Counted from the stretch's first letter, positions 19,564 through 29,874 are shown. The stretch: DNA of 48,178 nucleotides from Candidatus Aquirickettsiella gammari (GCA_002290645.2 NMOS02000013.1:1-48178), one strand, 5' to 3'. The notes: generated by a model not told the origin, from the letters alone. Program-made: numbers and translations.

Positions 19564-20505
19564 GTGGCTAAACATTCTTATCTTATATCCGAAGGCGAGC
19601 TTAATGCAGCCCAGCTAGAATTTATTAATTTACGCGATTTGTTACGCTGGGGTTTGACACAGTTTAACAAGGCGGATCTTTTCTATGGTCATGGCACGGA
19701 TAATGCCTGGGATGAAATAATTTATTTAATTCTAGCTAGCTTGAAGTTGGGAGCTACTTTAAATCCAGTTTTTTTGGCCGCACGTTTAACCCTCGCAGAG
19801 CGTCGTTTGCTCGTAGAAAGGATTCGACAGCGCGTTAATGAACGGATTCCTAGCACTTATTTAGTCAATGAAGCACGCTTTGCTGGCTTGTCGTTTTTCG
19901 TAGATACACGGGTATTAATACCACGATCCCCTGTTGCTGAATTAATTGAACAGCAATTTAGTCCTTGGATTAGCGAGGACCGTATCAATACGATATTAGA
20001 TATCGGAACGGGTAGCGGATGTATTGCCATTGCATGTGCTTATGCCTTGCCAGAAGCGCGTATTGATGCCGTCGATAATTCTAAAGAGGCATTAGCGGTG
20101 GCTGCCATTAACGTAGCGGCACACAAGCTACAAGGGCAAGTCAACTTAATTCAATCCGACCTTTTTCAAAACCTAACGAGCCGGCTTTACGATATCATTA
20201 TTAGTAACCCACCTTATGTTGATGAAGAAGACTTTGCTAATTTACCACTCGAATATCGACACGAGCCCGTAGCTGCGCTTGCTGCGGGCAGTGATGGTTT
20301 AGACTTGGTAGTTCAGCTGCTTAAACAAGCGGTAAAATACTTGAAAAGCAACGGTATTTTGATTGTAGAGGTGGGCAATAGTAAAGAGGCTTTAATTCAC
20401 CGTTATCCGCAAATTCCTTTTCTCTGGCTAGAATTTGAGTGTGGTGATGCCGAAATATTTTTATTAACCCAAGAGCAATTAACCCGTTATGAGCAAGAAA
20501 TTTAA
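19564..20505 (+). CDS. prmB: Ribosomal protein L3 glutamine methyltransferase
   Basis: 313 residues from a GTG start, the first possible start after an in-frame stop. It matches PrmB and not the related PrmC: the N-terminus has RDLLRWGLTQFNKADLFYGHG and WDE, as in PrmB. The SAM site DIGTGSGC (146-153) and the catalytic NPPY (215-218) follow. PrmB N5-methylates a glutamine of L3, encoded here as rplC (Gln157). Its end overlaps the asd start by 17 nt, so the two are probably co-translated. Confidence 0.93.
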   Translation: MAKHSYLISEGELNAAQLEFINLRDLLRWGLTQFNKADLFYGHGTDNAWDEIIYLILASLKLGATLNPVFLAARLTLAERRLLVERIRQRVNERIPSTYLVNEARFAGLSFFVDTRVLIPRSPVAELIEQQFSPWISEDRINTILDIGTGSGCIAIACAYALPEARIDAVDNSKEALAVAAINVAAHKLQGQVNLIQSDLFQNLTSRLYDIIISNPPYVDEEDFANLPLEYRHEPVAALAAGSDGLDLVVQLLKQAVKYLKSNGILIVEVGNSKEALIHRYPQIPFLWLEFECGDAEIFLLTQEQLTRYEQEI

Positions 20506-21508
20506 TGTCGCAATAGTGGGCGCCACAGGTTTTGTGGGTCAGGCCGCGTTAAGCATTTTAGAAAAACGACAATTCCCGGTTAAGAATCTTTATCTTCTCG
20601 CCAGCGAGCGCTCTGCGGGTGAGACGAGGCGTTTTAATAAACAATCCTTAATCGCCTCAGATCTACTTGAATTTGATTTCAAGCTTGCTGATATCGTTTT
20701 GTTTACGGCAGGTGCTGCTATTTCGGCTCAATATGTCCCTCTCGCTACCCAAAGCGGTTGTTTAGTGATTGATAATACACCTCAGTTTCGTTATGACGAC
20801 GATGTGCCGTTAGTGATCCCGGAGGTAAATCCTGGCGCATTAGCCGGCTATAAAAAACGCCATATTATTGCCAACCCTAATTGTTCAACGATACAAATGT
20901 TGGTTGCTTTGAAGCCAATTTATGATGCAGTAGGTATAACACGTATCAATGTAGTGACCTTTCAATCGGTGTCCGGAGCCGGGAAAGCCGCTTTTAATGA
21001 ACTTATCCATCAAGCAGGCCAATTACTCAATGGCCTGCCAATAAAGAAACCTGAGGTTTTTACTCAGCAAATTGCATTTAATGTTATCCCACATATCGAT
21101 GATTTTCAGGAAAATGGATATACCCGTGAAGAAATGAAAATGGTTTGGGAAACACAAAAGATTTTTGCCGATAAAGAAATTCAGGTGAATCCTACCGCAG
21201 TACGAGTGCCAGTGTTACATGGTCATTCGGAAGCTGTGCATATAGAGACCCAGGAAAAAATTAGCGTCTCGCGCGCAAAGCAATTATTAAAAAAAGCCCC
21301 CGGAGTGATAGTTATCGACAAAACTGGGAAAAATGCTTATCCCACACCGATTTTGCATCAAGAACAAGATAAAGTCATGGTAGGTCGATTACGTGAGGAT
21401 ATTTCCCATCCCTTAGGATTAGATATGTGGATAGTGGCTGATAATATACGCAAAGGCGCTGCATTAAATGCGGTGCAGATTGCCGAGCTAATGATAGAGT
21501 ATTTGTAG
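20489..21508 (+). CDS. asd: Aspartate-semialdehyde dehydrogenase
   Basis: 339 residues. It reduces aspartyl phosphate to aspartate semialdehyde with NADPH, the branch point to lysine and diaminopimelate, threonine and methionine. The Rossmann motif GATGFVGQ (11-18), catalytic Cys132 in NCST and His246 in HGHSEA are in place. It belongs to the USG-1-like branch. It overlaps prmB. Retaining asd suggests that peptidoglycan precursor synthesis is kept. Confidence 0.96.
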   Translation: MSKKFNVAIVGATGFVGQAALSILEKRQFPVKNLYLLASERSAGETRRFNKQSLIASDLLEFDFKLADIVLFTAGAAISAQYVPLATQSGCLVIDNTPQFRYDDDVPLVIPEVNPGALAGYKKRHIIANPNCSTIQMLVALKPIYDAVGITRINVVTFQSVSGAGKAAFNELIHQAGQLLNGLPIKKPEVFTQQIAFNVIPHIDDFQENGYTREEMKMVWETQKIFADKEIQVNPTAVRVPVLHGHSEAVHIETQEKISVSRAKQLLKKAPGVIVIDKTGKNAYPTPILHQEQDKVMVGRLREDISHPLGLDMWIVADNIRKGAALNAVQIAELMIEYL

Positions 21509-21516
21509 ATCACTTC

Positions 21517-21564
21517 GCTAAATTTAGCTAATTTAGGTTAAAATGGGGTTTGAGCATTTTAAAC
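21517..21564 (+). other. Stem-loops between asd and the next gene
   Basis: Two structures are visible: a 12-bp perfect palindrome GCTAAATTTAGC (21517-21528), and a hairpin with arms GGTTAAAATG (21536-21545) and CATTTTAAAC (21555-21564) that pair at 9 of 10 positions around a 9-nt loop. Neither is followed by a long T-run. They could be a weak terminator for asd or a regulatory site of the gene at 21587. Confidence 0.35.
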
Positions 21565-21586
21565 TTATAAAAATAGGGTTGAAACT

Positions 21587-22081
21587 TTGATTAAAAAAAA
21601 TATTTTTTTAGCAGATAAAGAGGATCCTGTATTTACCGATTTAAAGCTTGACGCGTTCTTTCATGTTGAACCCAATACACTCGCATCAGACGAGGCTTCG
21701 GGTGAGGCGGGAGAAGGTGGAAGTGGAAGTGGAAGTATGGTACTTAGTGTTGAGCAGCTCTGTGCTTATTTACGCGCTCTTTTAATACAAGACCTTCGGC
21801 AACGTGCGGATGGGCAGAGGAAATTTGCAATTTGTCCTATCTCAGAGGATCCCAATAAATTGCTCGGAAAAAAAACATCACAGAGTGGTTTTGCTGAGTT
21901 GCCACAGGCGCATCCCTTATTAGCACAGAGTCAACAGTTTAGTGGCGATGATCCGAAGGTAAGTGCCATCCCCAGCGATAATCCCAAAGCCAGAGAAAGT
22001 TTTCCTGAATTGCGTTTGGCCAAACAATTGCAACAAAAGATGGAGCTAGGCAGAAGAAAAAGTGTAACCCTAGCTAGGTAA
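21587..22081 (+). CDS. Unknown protein with a Gly-Ser linker, upstream of the AnkH-like gene
   Basis: 164 residues from a TTG start, supported by AGGG 8 nt upstream. I recognise no domain. The N-terminal part (1-40) is followed by an acidic Gly/Ser/Glu linker that ends in three GS units, encoded by the hexamer GGAAGT repeated three times (21719-21736). A helical stretch LSVEQLCAYLRALLIQDLRQ follows at 53-72, and the C-terminus is basic (GRRKSVTLAR). The stop is 6 nt before the next start, so the pair is probably one unit. It could be an effector, a partner of its neighbour, or a truncated relic. Confidence 0.6.
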   Translation: MIKKNIFLADKEDPVFTDLKLDAFFHVEPNTLASDEASGEAGEGGSGSGSMVLSVEQLCAYLRALLIQDLRQRADGQRKFAICPISEDPNKLLGKKTSQSGFAELPQAHPLLAQSQQFSGDDPKVSAIPSDNPKARESFPELRLAKQLQQKMELGRRKSVTLAR

Positions 22082-22087
22082 TCAGTC

Positions 22088-23521
22088 GTGAAATCTACTT
22101 TTGCTAATGAGATTTTATTTGGAACCCTACAAGGTGTAGAGCGCTTTATCCAGTTAGGCGCTGATATAGAAGAGATCGATGAATATGGATTTTCACCTTT
22201 AACAGAAGCTTCAATTGCCAATAAAATCGATGTAGTTGCGCTATTGCTAGAATATGGTGTCGATATTAATCAAGCCGATACGACGGGTCGTACCGCATTA
22301 CATTGGGCTGCCGATAATCATAATCTACCTTTATGTGAATTATTACTGGCGAATAAAGCAGATGCCAATGCTTATACCTTGGCAGGCCAGACTGTCTTAG
22401 TTTACCCACTGCTTAGACAACAAATAGAATTAAAAAAATTACTTTATCGGTATGGTGCAGAACTTAATTTTGCACAAGATTTTATTCAGGTGAAATTGTT
22501 AGGACACCGTTATGAATTAGCAGGGCAAGTTGATATTCTCAACGCAGCGGGTCGTTTTATCGAAATTGACTACGAAGGTTTTTTTTTAGAATTTACTTTG
22601 GATGTGATACTTAATTCTTTGCAGCGGTATCAACATCATTTTTCTTCACGCCATTTACGTCCCCATTTTGAAGAACTACAAAAACTGCTCGCTGCATTTT
22701 CTAACGCACAAGCATTGCTTAAATATCAACGTTATACAATTAATATTGAACAATATACCCACAGTATTGATATCTTGCTCGATCAAGAATTATTACTATT
22801 ACCGTTGGCGTATGAAGGTCATGCTATTGCATTAGTTAAATATAAGGATTGGTTGATTCGCTGCGATCGAGGTGAAAATAGTCGCCGTGAAGGCAGTATC
22901 GTTATCTATCAAATGCAGCATCCCTACGCTTGGAACAATGATTTATGTAAGCAATTAATCTATGTTCGCCAATCCGCTGAATTTTTGACAAAAACGATAC
23001 ACCGTTTATTAGGTTTGGTGCCGGTTGCGACCTTGCCCATGAAAGGACAAATAAGCGGTAATTGTTCTTGGGCTAATATAGAAGCCAGTATTCCCGCCAT
23101 GTTATTTTTATTGCAGTTAAGCACTCATGATGATTTGTTTCATGAGGCTGAAAAGTATCAACAGCAGGCCTTACAAGTTTATAAAGATTGGCAAATATGG
23201 GATAAAGATCGCGCCTTGGAAGCGTGCATACAAGGGTTTTATTATAGTAATAAAGCACGTAAGGCGACCAAAGCAACGTTATTAGCCGCTATTTTGTTCC
23301 AAAAATCTACCCAAAACTTGCGAGATTTAAAACAAGCGGAAGCGATTTTAAGAATTCTAAGTTTGCCGGACTATAGCTATTTGTTAAAAAGCTATCTTAA
23401 GATATATTGGCAACGACATAAAACCCCCCAGGGAAAGGATTTAATCACATTGTTAGATAGCTGTGGAGTAAATTTAGAGAGTTTATATACTAAGGATTGT
23501 GGGGATACTACAGCACCCTAA
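22088..23521 (+). CDS. ankH: Ankyrin-repeat protein with AnkH/LegA3-like layout (probable secreted effector)
   Basis: 477 residues from GTG 22088. Ankyrin repeats occupy about residues 10-130, with GFSPLTEASIANKIDVVALL (34-53) and GRTALHWAADNHNLPLCELL (67-86) the clearest. A non-ankyrin region follows with EGHAIALVKYKDWLIRCDRG (243-262) and GNCSWANIEASIPAML (324-339). His245 and Cys326 could be a catalytic pair of a cysteine-protease-like fold, the architecture described for the Legionella core effector AnkH. The C-terminal part is helical. The family call rests on remembered resemblance and was not aligned; any other ankyrin protein of this layout would be an alternative. Confidence 0.65.
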   Translation: MKSTFANEILFGTLQGVERFIQLGADIEEIDEYGFSPLTEASIANKIDVVALLLEYGVDINQADTTGRTALHWAADNHNLPLCELLLANKADANAYTLAGQTVLVYPLLRQQIELKKLLYRYGAELNFAQDFIQVKLLGHRYELAGQVDILNAAGRFIEIDYEGFFLEFTLDVILNSLQRYQHHFSSRHLRPHFEELQKLLAAFSNAQALLKYQRYTINIEQYTHSIDILLDQELLLLPLAYEGHAIALVKYKDWLIRCDRGENSRREGSIVIYQMQHPYAWNNDLCKQLIYVRQSAEFLTKTIHRLLGLVPVATLPMKGQISGNCSWANIEASIPAMLFLLQLSTHDDLFHEAEKYQQQALQVYKDWQIWDKDRALEACIQGFYYSNKARKATKATLLAAILFQKSTQNLRDLKQAEAILRILSLPDYSYLLKSYLKIYWQRHKTPQGKDLITLLDSCGVNLESLYTKDCGDTTAP

Positions 23522-23562
23522 ATTAGCGTAGGCGTATCTAACCCGTTTAAGCTGTTTTCCCC

Positions 23563-23568
23563 TATAAT
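23563..23568 (+). promoter_or_regulatory. Isolated TATAAT before the tRNA gene
   Basis: A perfect -10 hexamer TATAAT lies about 95 nt upstream of the tRNA, but I find no acceptable -35 box at 16-18 bp. It may be a second, activator-dependent promoter for the tRNA-rimP-nusA block, or chance in an AT-rich gap. Confidence 0.25.
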
Positions 23569-23619
23569 CCGGCCCATTTTTCAGATAATAGGGAATTTAC
23601 TTTAGGCTAAATTATCCCA

Positions 23620-23649
23620 TTGTAATTATTGTACTGGATGGAGTATACT
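23620..23649 (+). promoter_or_regulatory. Probable promoter of the initiator tRNA gene
   Basis: TTGTAA (23620-23625) and TATACT (23644-23649) are spaced by 18 bp. Transcription would start around 23656, a few bases before the mature 5' end of the tRNA at 23662, which is usual for tRNA genes. Confidence 0.5.
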
Positions 23650-23661
23650 CTGTGCCGCTAT

Positions 23662-23738
<77 letters not shown>

Positions 23739-23757
23739 ATTTTATTGTATGAATAGG

Positions 23758-23777
23758 GCCCCACTTAGGGGCTTTTT
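23758..23777 (+). terminator. Intrinsic terminator after the initiator tRNA
   Basis: A GC-only stem GCCCC (23758-23762) with GGGGC (23768-23772), 5-nt loop, is followed by TTTTT. It lies between the tRNA and rimP, so it probably reduces, but need not stop, transcription into rimP-nusA-infB. Confidence 0.75.
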
Positions 23778-23825
23778 ATTTGGAGATAGGTGGTAATTTT
23801 ATAATTCAAAGCCCTTTTGTAGTAG

Positions 23826-24287
23826 ATGATGAGAAATAATTCAGCAATAGAAGCCCTGATATTACCGACTGTTGAGGCCTTAGGTTATGAGTTATGGGCT
23901 TGTCTTTACCTAACGCAAGGTCAACACAATGTATTGCGTGTTTATATCGATAGTGCGCAAGGTATTACGCTTGCTGACTGTGAGCGGGTGAGTCGTCAAA
24001 TCAGTGCACTATTTGATGTAGAAAATCCTTTAGTAGGCCATTACAACTTAGAGGTTTCTTCTCCGGGTCTAGATAGACCACTTATTACAGAGAAGCAATT
24101 TCAGCGTTTTATTGGGCATAATGTGCGTATTTCTACCCATACGCCCATAGATAAGCAACGCAAATTTAAAGGATTATTACTATCGGTAGCGGCAACAGGG
24201 ATCGTGTTGAATCAAGATGGGAAAGAGTTAGTGTTAACGTGGGACAATATTTTGCGTGCGAATGTATTGCCTAAAATGAATAAATAA
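23826..24287 (+). CDS. rimP: Ribosome maturation factor RimP
   Basis: 153 residues. RimP assists 30S maturation. The N-terminal alpha/beta domain contains [24 protein letters not shown], and the SPGLDRPL motif follows at about 79-86. The C-terminal SH3-like domain ends in [15 protein letters not shown]. Two ATG codons stand together (23826 and 23829), either may be used, and the ribosome site is weak. Thirteen nt separate it from nusA. Confidence 0.95.
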   Translation: MMRNNSAIEALILPTVEALGYELWACLYLTQGQHNVLRVYIDSAQGITLADCERVSRQISALFDVENPLVGHYNLEVSSPGLDRPLITEKQFQRFIGHNVRISTHTPIDKQRKFKGLLLSVAATGIVLNQDGKELVLTWDNILRANVLPKMNK

Positions 24288-24300
24288 CCGGAGGCAGGCT

Positions 24301-25860
24301 ATGAAAAAAGAAATTTTATTAGTGGCGGAGACGGTATCTAACGAAAAAGATGTTGATAAAGAGCTGATTTTTAAAGCGATAGAAGCGGCTTTAGCGATGG
24401 CGACTAAGAAAAAAGCAGGTAAAGATATCGATGTTCGGGTGGCCATTGATCGCCGCACGGGCGACTATGATACCTTTCGCTATTGGACAGTCGTTGCCGA
24501 TGAGAGTGAAACTTATCAGCAAGAAGACAGCTTGGTGCTAGCTTTTGAACCGTTGAAGCAAATTCCATTAAGTGAGGCTAAAAAGCGCGACCCGAATAGC
24601 AAAATAGGGGACGTGATAGAAGAGCATATGCCTTCGGTAGAGTTTGGTCGTATTGCGGCACAAACCGCCAAACAAGTCATTATCCAAAAAGTAAGAGAAG
24701 CAGAACGCGCTAAGATAGCCCAAGCTTATACGAGTCGTATTGGAGAATTATTGTCAGGTATTGTAAAGCGCATTACCCGAGAAGGCTTAATCGTTGATTT
24801 GGGAGCAAGTGTAGAAGCGTTTGTTCCGCGAGAAGAAATGATTCCACGTGAAGAAGTGCGCTCGGAGGATCGTTTGCGCGGTTATTTATATGCGGTTAAT
24901 CCACAAGTACGAGGCCCTCAGCTACTGATGAGTCGTACTCGTCCAGAGATGTTAATTGAATTATTTAAGATAGAAGTCCCCGAAATTGGCGAAGAACTCA
25001 TCGAAATCAAGAGTGCTGCGCGCGACCCAGGTTCACGCGCTAAAATTGCCGTTAAAACGAATGATGGTCGAATTGACCCCATTGGTGCTTGTGTGGGAAT
25101 GCGCGGTGCGCGTGTACAAGCTGTCTCGAGTGAATTAGCCGGCGAACGTATTGATATTGTGCTATGGGATGATAATCCAGTGCAATTAGTCATTAATGCT
25201 ATGGCCCCAGCCGAAGTGGCCTCTATTGTCGTTGATGAAGATACCAAAGTGATGGATGTCGCCGTACAAGAAGAGCAATTATCGCAAGCGATAGGCCGTA
25301 ATGGTCAAAATGTACGTTTAGCTGGTGAATTAACAGGATGGATCATCAATGTTATTACGGTAGAAGAAGCGGCGAAAAAAGTAGATACCGAATCAGAAGG
25401 TTTGCAAAATTTGTTCATAGAACAACTTGCTATTGATGAAGAGCTTGCGCAGATTTTAGCACGAGAAGGGTTTACTAGTTTGGAAGAGATAGCTTACGTA
25501 TCAGAACAAGAACTATTAGATATTGAAGATTTTGATTCAGAACTGGTAGTCAGTCTACAAGATCGTGCGAAAGAAGTATTAGCAACACGAGCGACGCTTG
25601 CGAAAAAAACAGTGTCAACATCATCTGAACAGAAAAAATTTTTAGAGCCCCATCAAGACTTGCTTTTGCTGGAAGGCATTACTGAAGAGGTTGCTATAGT
25701 TTTAGCTAAAAAAGGCGTCTCCTCGCGCGAGGCCTTGGCTGAGTTATCTGTAGATGAGTTATTGGATCTAGGTATTATTGAGCTAGATCGTGTAAAAGCC
25801 GGCGAACTTATTATGGCGGCGCGTGCACCTTGGTTTGCCGAAGAGAAAAAAGACGGATAG
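24301..25860 (+). CDS. nusA: Transcription termination/antitermination factor NusA
   Basis: 519 residues, normal for gammaproteobacteria. NusA binds RNA polymerase and RNA and modulates pausing, termination and antitermination. The N-terminal domain (about 1-130), the S1 domain ([17 protein letters not shown]), and two KH domains are present; [25 protein letters not shown] lies at the core of the first. Two acidic C-terminal repeats follow (about 375-430 and 450-515). GGAGG lies 8 nt before the ATG. Confidence 0.97.
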   Translation: MKKEILLVAETVSNEKDVDKELIFKAIEAALAMATKKKAGKDIDVRVAIDRRTGDYDTFRYWTVVADESETYQQEDSLVLAFEPLKQIPLSEAKKRDPNSKIGDVIEEHMPSVEFGRIAAQTAKQVIIQKVREAERAKIAQAYTSRIGELLSGIVKRITREGLIVDLGASVEAFVPREEMIPREEVRSEDRLRGYLYAVNPQVRGPQLLMSRTRPEMLIELFKIEVPEIGEELIEIKSAARDPGSRAKIAVKTNDGRIDPIGACVGMRGARVQAVSSELAGERIDIVLWDDNPVQLVINAMAPAEVASIVVDEDTKVMDVAVQEEQLSQAIGRNGQNVRLAGELTGWIINVITVEEAAKKVDTESEGLQNLFIEQLAIDEELAQILAREGFTSLEEIAYVSEQELLDIEDFDSELVVSLQDRAKEVLATRATLAKKTVSTSSEQKKFLEPHQDLLLLEGITEEVAIVLAKKGVSSREALAELSVDELLDLGIIELDRVKAGELIMAARAPWFAEEKKDG

Positions 25861-26042
25861 ATGTAGGAGAACCGCACTACTCTTTACTAATGCAGCTACG
25901 CTAAAGTAAGGTTTAGATGCGAGCGCTACGATTGATTCTGTAGAGAGAACGGATATTAAATGAAACAGCAAAAATGCATATTTTAACAAACCCGGTCCAA
26001 TAGGTTTTCAAAGCTGTCAAATATTGGCAGGAGAAGTGTAGT
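25861..26042 (+). other. 182-nt gap between nusA and infB
   Basis: The gap is unusually long for this operon. It holds a possible short stem, CCAATA (25997-26002) with TATTGG (26022-26027), just before the AGGAG ribosome site of infB, and a nine-codon ATG frame at 25960 that I do not consider a gene. I see no promoter consensus. It may be the site of translational control of IF2. Confidence 0.3.
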
Positions 26043-28505
26043 ATGACAGAAAGTATCAAAGATAAGGCGACAAATACAGTTTCCTCGGAATCCGAAAAAG
26101 AATTATCAACGGATAATAAGGCTAAGAAACTTATTACTTTAACGCGTACTCGTAAAAGTACCAGTTTACTTAAAGTGAAAGATACCTCAGGTAAGGCAAA
26201 GACCATCAAAGTTCAAGTACGTAAAAAAAGGACCTACGTTAAAAGCAACGAAGGTTTGATTGATGAAGAAACGAATCGTGCTAAGGAAGCTAAAGAAAAA
26301 GCAGACGAGGAATTGGCCGCTCGAGTCGAGAAAAGTACCGTCGAAAAGATAAGTTTATCCGAAACATCGGCTGAACATAAGTCAAGTATAGAAACAAGTG
26401 TCACATCGAATGAAGTACCGCTTAGCTCGTCATCGAGTGAGATCACGGAGAAAGAATCGGCGCCTGTCGACTCGGTCAAAACATCAGTTCCCGATTTAGA
26501 GAAAAAATCTAAGCCGATTAGCGAAAAAGTGATTATCGCTTTACCAACCCACACAGAAAAACTAGAACGTGAGAAAAAGCATAAAGGTCGTAACTTAAAA
26601 GAAAAAGAGATGGCGAAATACCGGCATAAAGCTATTTATCAGTTTGAAGATGAGTCAGATGAACAATTTCGCTCTCGCCGAAAAACAAGTAAACATAAAC
26701 GTCCCGATCAATTTTTACAACAACAGTTTGAGAAACCCACGATAGCGGCCGTACATGAGGTCGGTATTCCAGAAACAGTTACAGTGGGGGATTTAGCGCA
26801 AAAAATGTCGGTGAAAGCCGCTAAAGTGATTAAAACATTAATGAAATTGGGTGTGATCGCTACGATTAATCAGGCGATAGATCAAGATACAGCAATCCTT
26901 GTTGTCGAAGAAATGGGGCATGTGGCTAAGCCTGTGAGTGCCAATGCACTTGAAGAAGGTTTAGTGAGCACGACACAACAACAAATGGGTGAATTACTAG
27001 CGCGTCCTCCCGTGGTAACGATTATGGGCCACGTCGATCACGGAAAGACTTCCCTTTTAGATTATATCCGTCGTACTAAAGTTACCCAGGGAGAGGCAGG
27101 TGGTATTACCCAGCATATCGGTGCTTATCATGTCGAAATACCCAAAGGGGTTATTACATTTTTAGATACGCCCGGTCACTCTGCTTTTACGGCAATGCGT
27201 GCTCGAGGTACACGAGTTACCGATATTGTGGTATTGGTTGTTGCCGCGGATGATGGTGTTATGCCACAGACGATAGAAGCAATCCAACATGCTAAAGCCG
27301 CGAATGTACCTATTGTGGTTGCCGTTAATAAAATTGATAAACCTGAAGCCGATCTAGATAGAATTAAGAATGAATTATCTAAACAAGGTCTTAATCCTGA
27401 AGAATGGGGAGGGGACACGATGCTGATCCCCGTCTCGGCAAAAACCGGCGTGGGTGTTGACGATTTATTAGATTCTCTTTTGGTTCAAGCAGAGGTTCTA
27501 GAGCTTAAAGCACCACAAGAAGGGCCAGGTCAAGGTATCGTGATTGAATCTCGTTTAGATCGAGGAAAAGGTCCTGTTATCACGTTATTAGTACAACGTG
27601 GAAAGATACATAAAGGTGATCTTTTGTTAGCGGGTACCGCTTATGGTCGTGTAAGAGCCTTACTCGATGAACAGGGTAAATTAGTTGCAGCGGCAGGACC
27701 TTCTATGCCTGTCGAAGTACTCGGTTTATCGAGTGCACCCGTAGCCGGCGATGAAGCCGTTGTGGTTGCCGATGAACGTAAGGCGCGCGAGATAGCTTTA
27801 TTCCGCGAAGGGAAATTACGTGAAGCAAAATTAGCGCAGCAACGCATGATTAAAACGGATGATATCTTTGGCCAGTTGGATGAGAACCACGTTAAAACAC
27901 TCAATATAATTTTAAAAATTGATATGCAAGGATCCGCTGAAGCCTTGCAAGAGGCGTTAAACAAGCTATCTACTTCTGAAGTAAAGATAAAGCTAGTCTA
28001 TGTGGGTGTAGGTGCTATTACCGAATCAGATGCTAATCTTGCCTTAGCTTCTAAAGCCTTAATCCTAGGATTTAACGTGAGAGCGGATGCAACAGCAAAG
28101 CGAACGGTCGAAAAAGAAGGCTTAATAATGAATTATTATAGCGTTATTTATGACCTGGTTGATCAAGTTAAAAATCTGATGAATGGATTGCTCGCTCCAG
28201 AAATAAAGGAAAATATTTTAGGTTTAGCCGCGGTTCGAGAGGTTTTTCGTTCCGCTAAGCTCGGTGTTATTGCAGGTTGTATGGTAACAGAAGGCCTCGT
28301 TCGACGTAACGCACCGATTCGTTTACTGCGCGATAATGTGGTTATTCATGAAGGTGAGTTGCACTCACTGCGTCGATTTAAGGATGACGCAGCGGAGGTA
28401 CGCCATGGGATGGAATGCGGTATCGGGATTAAAAATTTTACCGATATTCGGATTGGCGATATGATAGAAGTCTATGAACGTATTACGGTTGCAAGAACTA
28501 TTTAA
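26043..28505 (+). CDS. infB: Translation initiation factor IF-2
   Basis: 820 residues. IF2 brings fMet-tRNA to the 30S and promotes subunit joining. A long charged, low-complexity N-terminal region (about 1-240, rich in Lys, Glu and Ser) is followed by the IF2_N module near 246-295. The G domain starts at [15 protein letters not shown] (GHVDHGKT 329-336), with [12 protein letters not shown] and NKIDK downstream. Domains II, III and IV follow to the end. The start is supported by AGGAG. The stop shares its last base with the rbfA start. Confidence 0.97.
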   Translation: MTESIKDKATNTVSSESEKELSTDNKAKKLITLTRTRKSTSLLKVKDTSGKAKTIKVQVRKKRTYVKSNEGLIDEETNRAKEAKEKADEELAARVEKSTVEKISLSETSAEHKSSIETSVTSNEVPLSSSSSEITEKESAPVDSVKTSVPDLEKKSKPISEKVIIALPTHTEKLEREKKHKGRNLKEKEMAKYRHKAIYQFEDESDEQFRSRRKTSKHKRPDQFLQQQFEKPTIAAVHEVGIPETVTVGDLAQKMSVKAAKVIKTLMKLGVIATINQAIDQDTAILVVEEMGHVAKPVSANALEEGLVSTTQQQMGELLARPPVVTIMGHVDHGKTSLLDYIRRTKVTQGEAGGITQHIGAYHVEIPKGVITFLDTPGHSAFTAMRARGTRVTDIVVLVVAADDGVMPQTIEAIQHAKAANVPIVVAVNKIDKPEADLDRIKNELSKQGLNPEEWGGDTMLIPVSAKTGVGVDDLLDSLLVQAEVLELKAPQEGPGQGIVIESRLDRGKGPVITLLVQRGKIHKGDLLLAGTAYGRVRALLDEQGKLVAAAGPSMPVEVLGLSSAPVAGDEAVVVADERKAREIALFREGKLREAKLAQQRMIKTDDIFGQLDENHVKTLNIILKIDMQGSAEALQEALNKLSTSEVKIKLVYVGVGAITESDANLALASKALILGFNVRADATAKRTVEKEGLIMNYYSVIYDLVDQVKNLMNGLLAPEIKENILGLAAVREVFRSAKLGVIAGCMVTEGLVRRNAPIRLLRDNVVIHEGELHSLRRFKDDAAEVRHGMECGIGIKNFTDIRIGDMIEVYERITVARTI

Positions 28506-28906
28506 TGCCGAAAGAATTTAATCGCGTCGCGCGTATTGCCGAGCTGATACAAAAAGAATTAAGTGTTATTCTGAAAAAAGAAATAACCGATAGTCGTTTG
28601 AAATTTATTACTATTACTTCCGTTAAGGTTTCACGTGATTTATCGTTTGCGGATATACTATTTACGCAAATTGATGTCGAGGATTCCAGTGATAAACCAC
28701 GTAGTAAGGAAATAGCGGTTAAATTATTACAAAAAGCGGCTGCACGTTTACGTTATGCTTTAGCGCAGCGGTTACAACTGCGTATTGTTCCTAGCTTACG
28801 TTTTTTTTATGATGATTTAATGGAAGAAAGTCATCGTTTACATGATTTAATTGATAAAGCTATCGAGAAGGACAAAGCAAAACGTTTAGGAGACACCCAC
28901 TCGTAA
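28505..28906 (+). CDS. rbfA: Ribosome-binding factor A
   Basis: 133 residues. RbfA is a KH-like factor needed for 16S 5' end processing and cold growth. RVARIAELIQKELSVILKKEI at the N-terminus and VPSLRFFYDDLMEESHRLHDLI at the C-terminus are diagnostic. It overlaps the infB stop (TAATG), a strong sign of coupling. Confidence 0.96.
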   Translation: MPKEFNRVARIAELIQKELSVILKKEITDSRLKFITITSVKVSRDLSFADILFTQIDVEDSSDKPRSKEIAVKLLQKAAARLRYALAQRLQLRIVPSLRFFYDDLMEESHRLHDLIDKAIEKDKAKRLGDTHS

Positions 28907-28947
28907 GTGTCAATAGTATCAAAAAAATTATTTCAAAATAATAAGTT

Positions 28948-29874
28948 ATGCATCTCTTAGCTCACAAAAAACGCTTAATAAGCGGCATTTTATTGCTTGA
29001 TAAACCGAAAGGAATAAGCTCCAATCAAGCATTGCAAATCGCTAAGCAATTGTTTGCGGCGAATAAAGTCGGTCATACCGGAAGTTTAGATCCTTTGGCG
29101 ACGGGTTTATTGCCTTTATGTTTTGGCGAAGCAACCAAATTTTCTCAATTTTTATTAAATGCCGATAAAACTTATTGGGTGAGTGCACGCTTAGGGGTGA
29201 AAACTAATACAGGTGATGCAGAAGGGGAAATTATACAATCACGACCCACCAATACCGATGCGCTTGAAAAACTAGAAGCTATTTTAGCTTCTTTTTGTGG
29301 AACAATTTCACAGATCCCTCCCATGTTTTCAGCGCTAAAACATAAAGGTAAGCCATTATATAAATTAGCTCGCCAAGGGATCGTTATAGAACGTAGTCCG
29401 CGGACGGTGCAGATACATCGTTTACAATTACTCGATAGGGTTAATGAAAATACAGTTAATTTGGAAATCAAGTGTAGTAAAGGTACCTATATCCGTACCT
29501 TAATAGAGGATATCGGCGAAGCTTTGGGTTGTGGTGCTTACGTACAAGAACTACGTCGTTTAGGGGTGGCTAATTATTTGGCGGAACAAATGGTGGGTTT
29601 AGAGCAATTGCAAGAACTGAGCCAGCCAGAACGTGATCAGCGATTACTGAGCTTAGATAGCTTGTTACAAGAATGGCCAATTTTAAAGGTTTCACAGGCA
29701 GCGACTTATTATCTTTACCGTGGACAAGCTATTTTATTACCTAATCTTCCTAAGCAGGGTTTAATTCGTTTAGCGCTACAAGAAAGTGGACGATTTATTG
29801 GTATTGGAGAAATTTTGGACGATGGTCGTCTTGCACCACGTCGCTTAGTTGACCTAAACAAAGTAAGTTTTTAA
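28948..29874 (+). CDS. truB: tRNA pseudouridine-55 synthase
   Basis: 308 residues. TruB converts U55 to pseudouridine in the T-loop of tRNAs, including the initiator tRNA of this window (which has TTCAAAT). GILLLDKPKGISSNQAL and HTGSLDPLATGLLP hold the family signature, with catalytic Asp48. RTLIEDIGEALGCGAYVQELRRL is the second conserved block, followed by a PUA-like C-terminus. It normally precedes rpsO-pnp, but here an intergenic region and an unrelated small gene follow. Confidence 0.96.
   Translation: MHLLAHKKRLISGILLLDKPKGISSNQALQIAKQLFAANKVGHTGSLDPLATGLLPLCFGEATKFSQFLLNADKTYWVSARLGVKTNTGDAEGEIIQSRPTNTDALEKLEAILASFCGTISQIPPMFSALKHKGKPLYKLARQGIVIERSPRTVQIHRLQLLDRVNENTVNLEIKCSKGTYIRTLIEDIGEALGCGAYVQELRRLGVANYLAEQMVGLEQLQELSQPERDQRLLSLDSLLQEWPILKVSQAATYYLYRGQAILLPNLPKQGLIRLALQESGRFIGIGEILDDGRLAPRRLVDLNKVSF

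Noticed and set aside
25960..25986. A nine-codon frame before infB considered as a leader peptide
   Set aside because: No run of regulatory codons and no attenuator-like structure that fits.
26234..26554. A 106-codon minus-strand frame over the IF2 N-terminus
   Set aside because: Its Ser-rich composition follows from the Lys/Glu-rich low-complexity coding sequence on the other strand.
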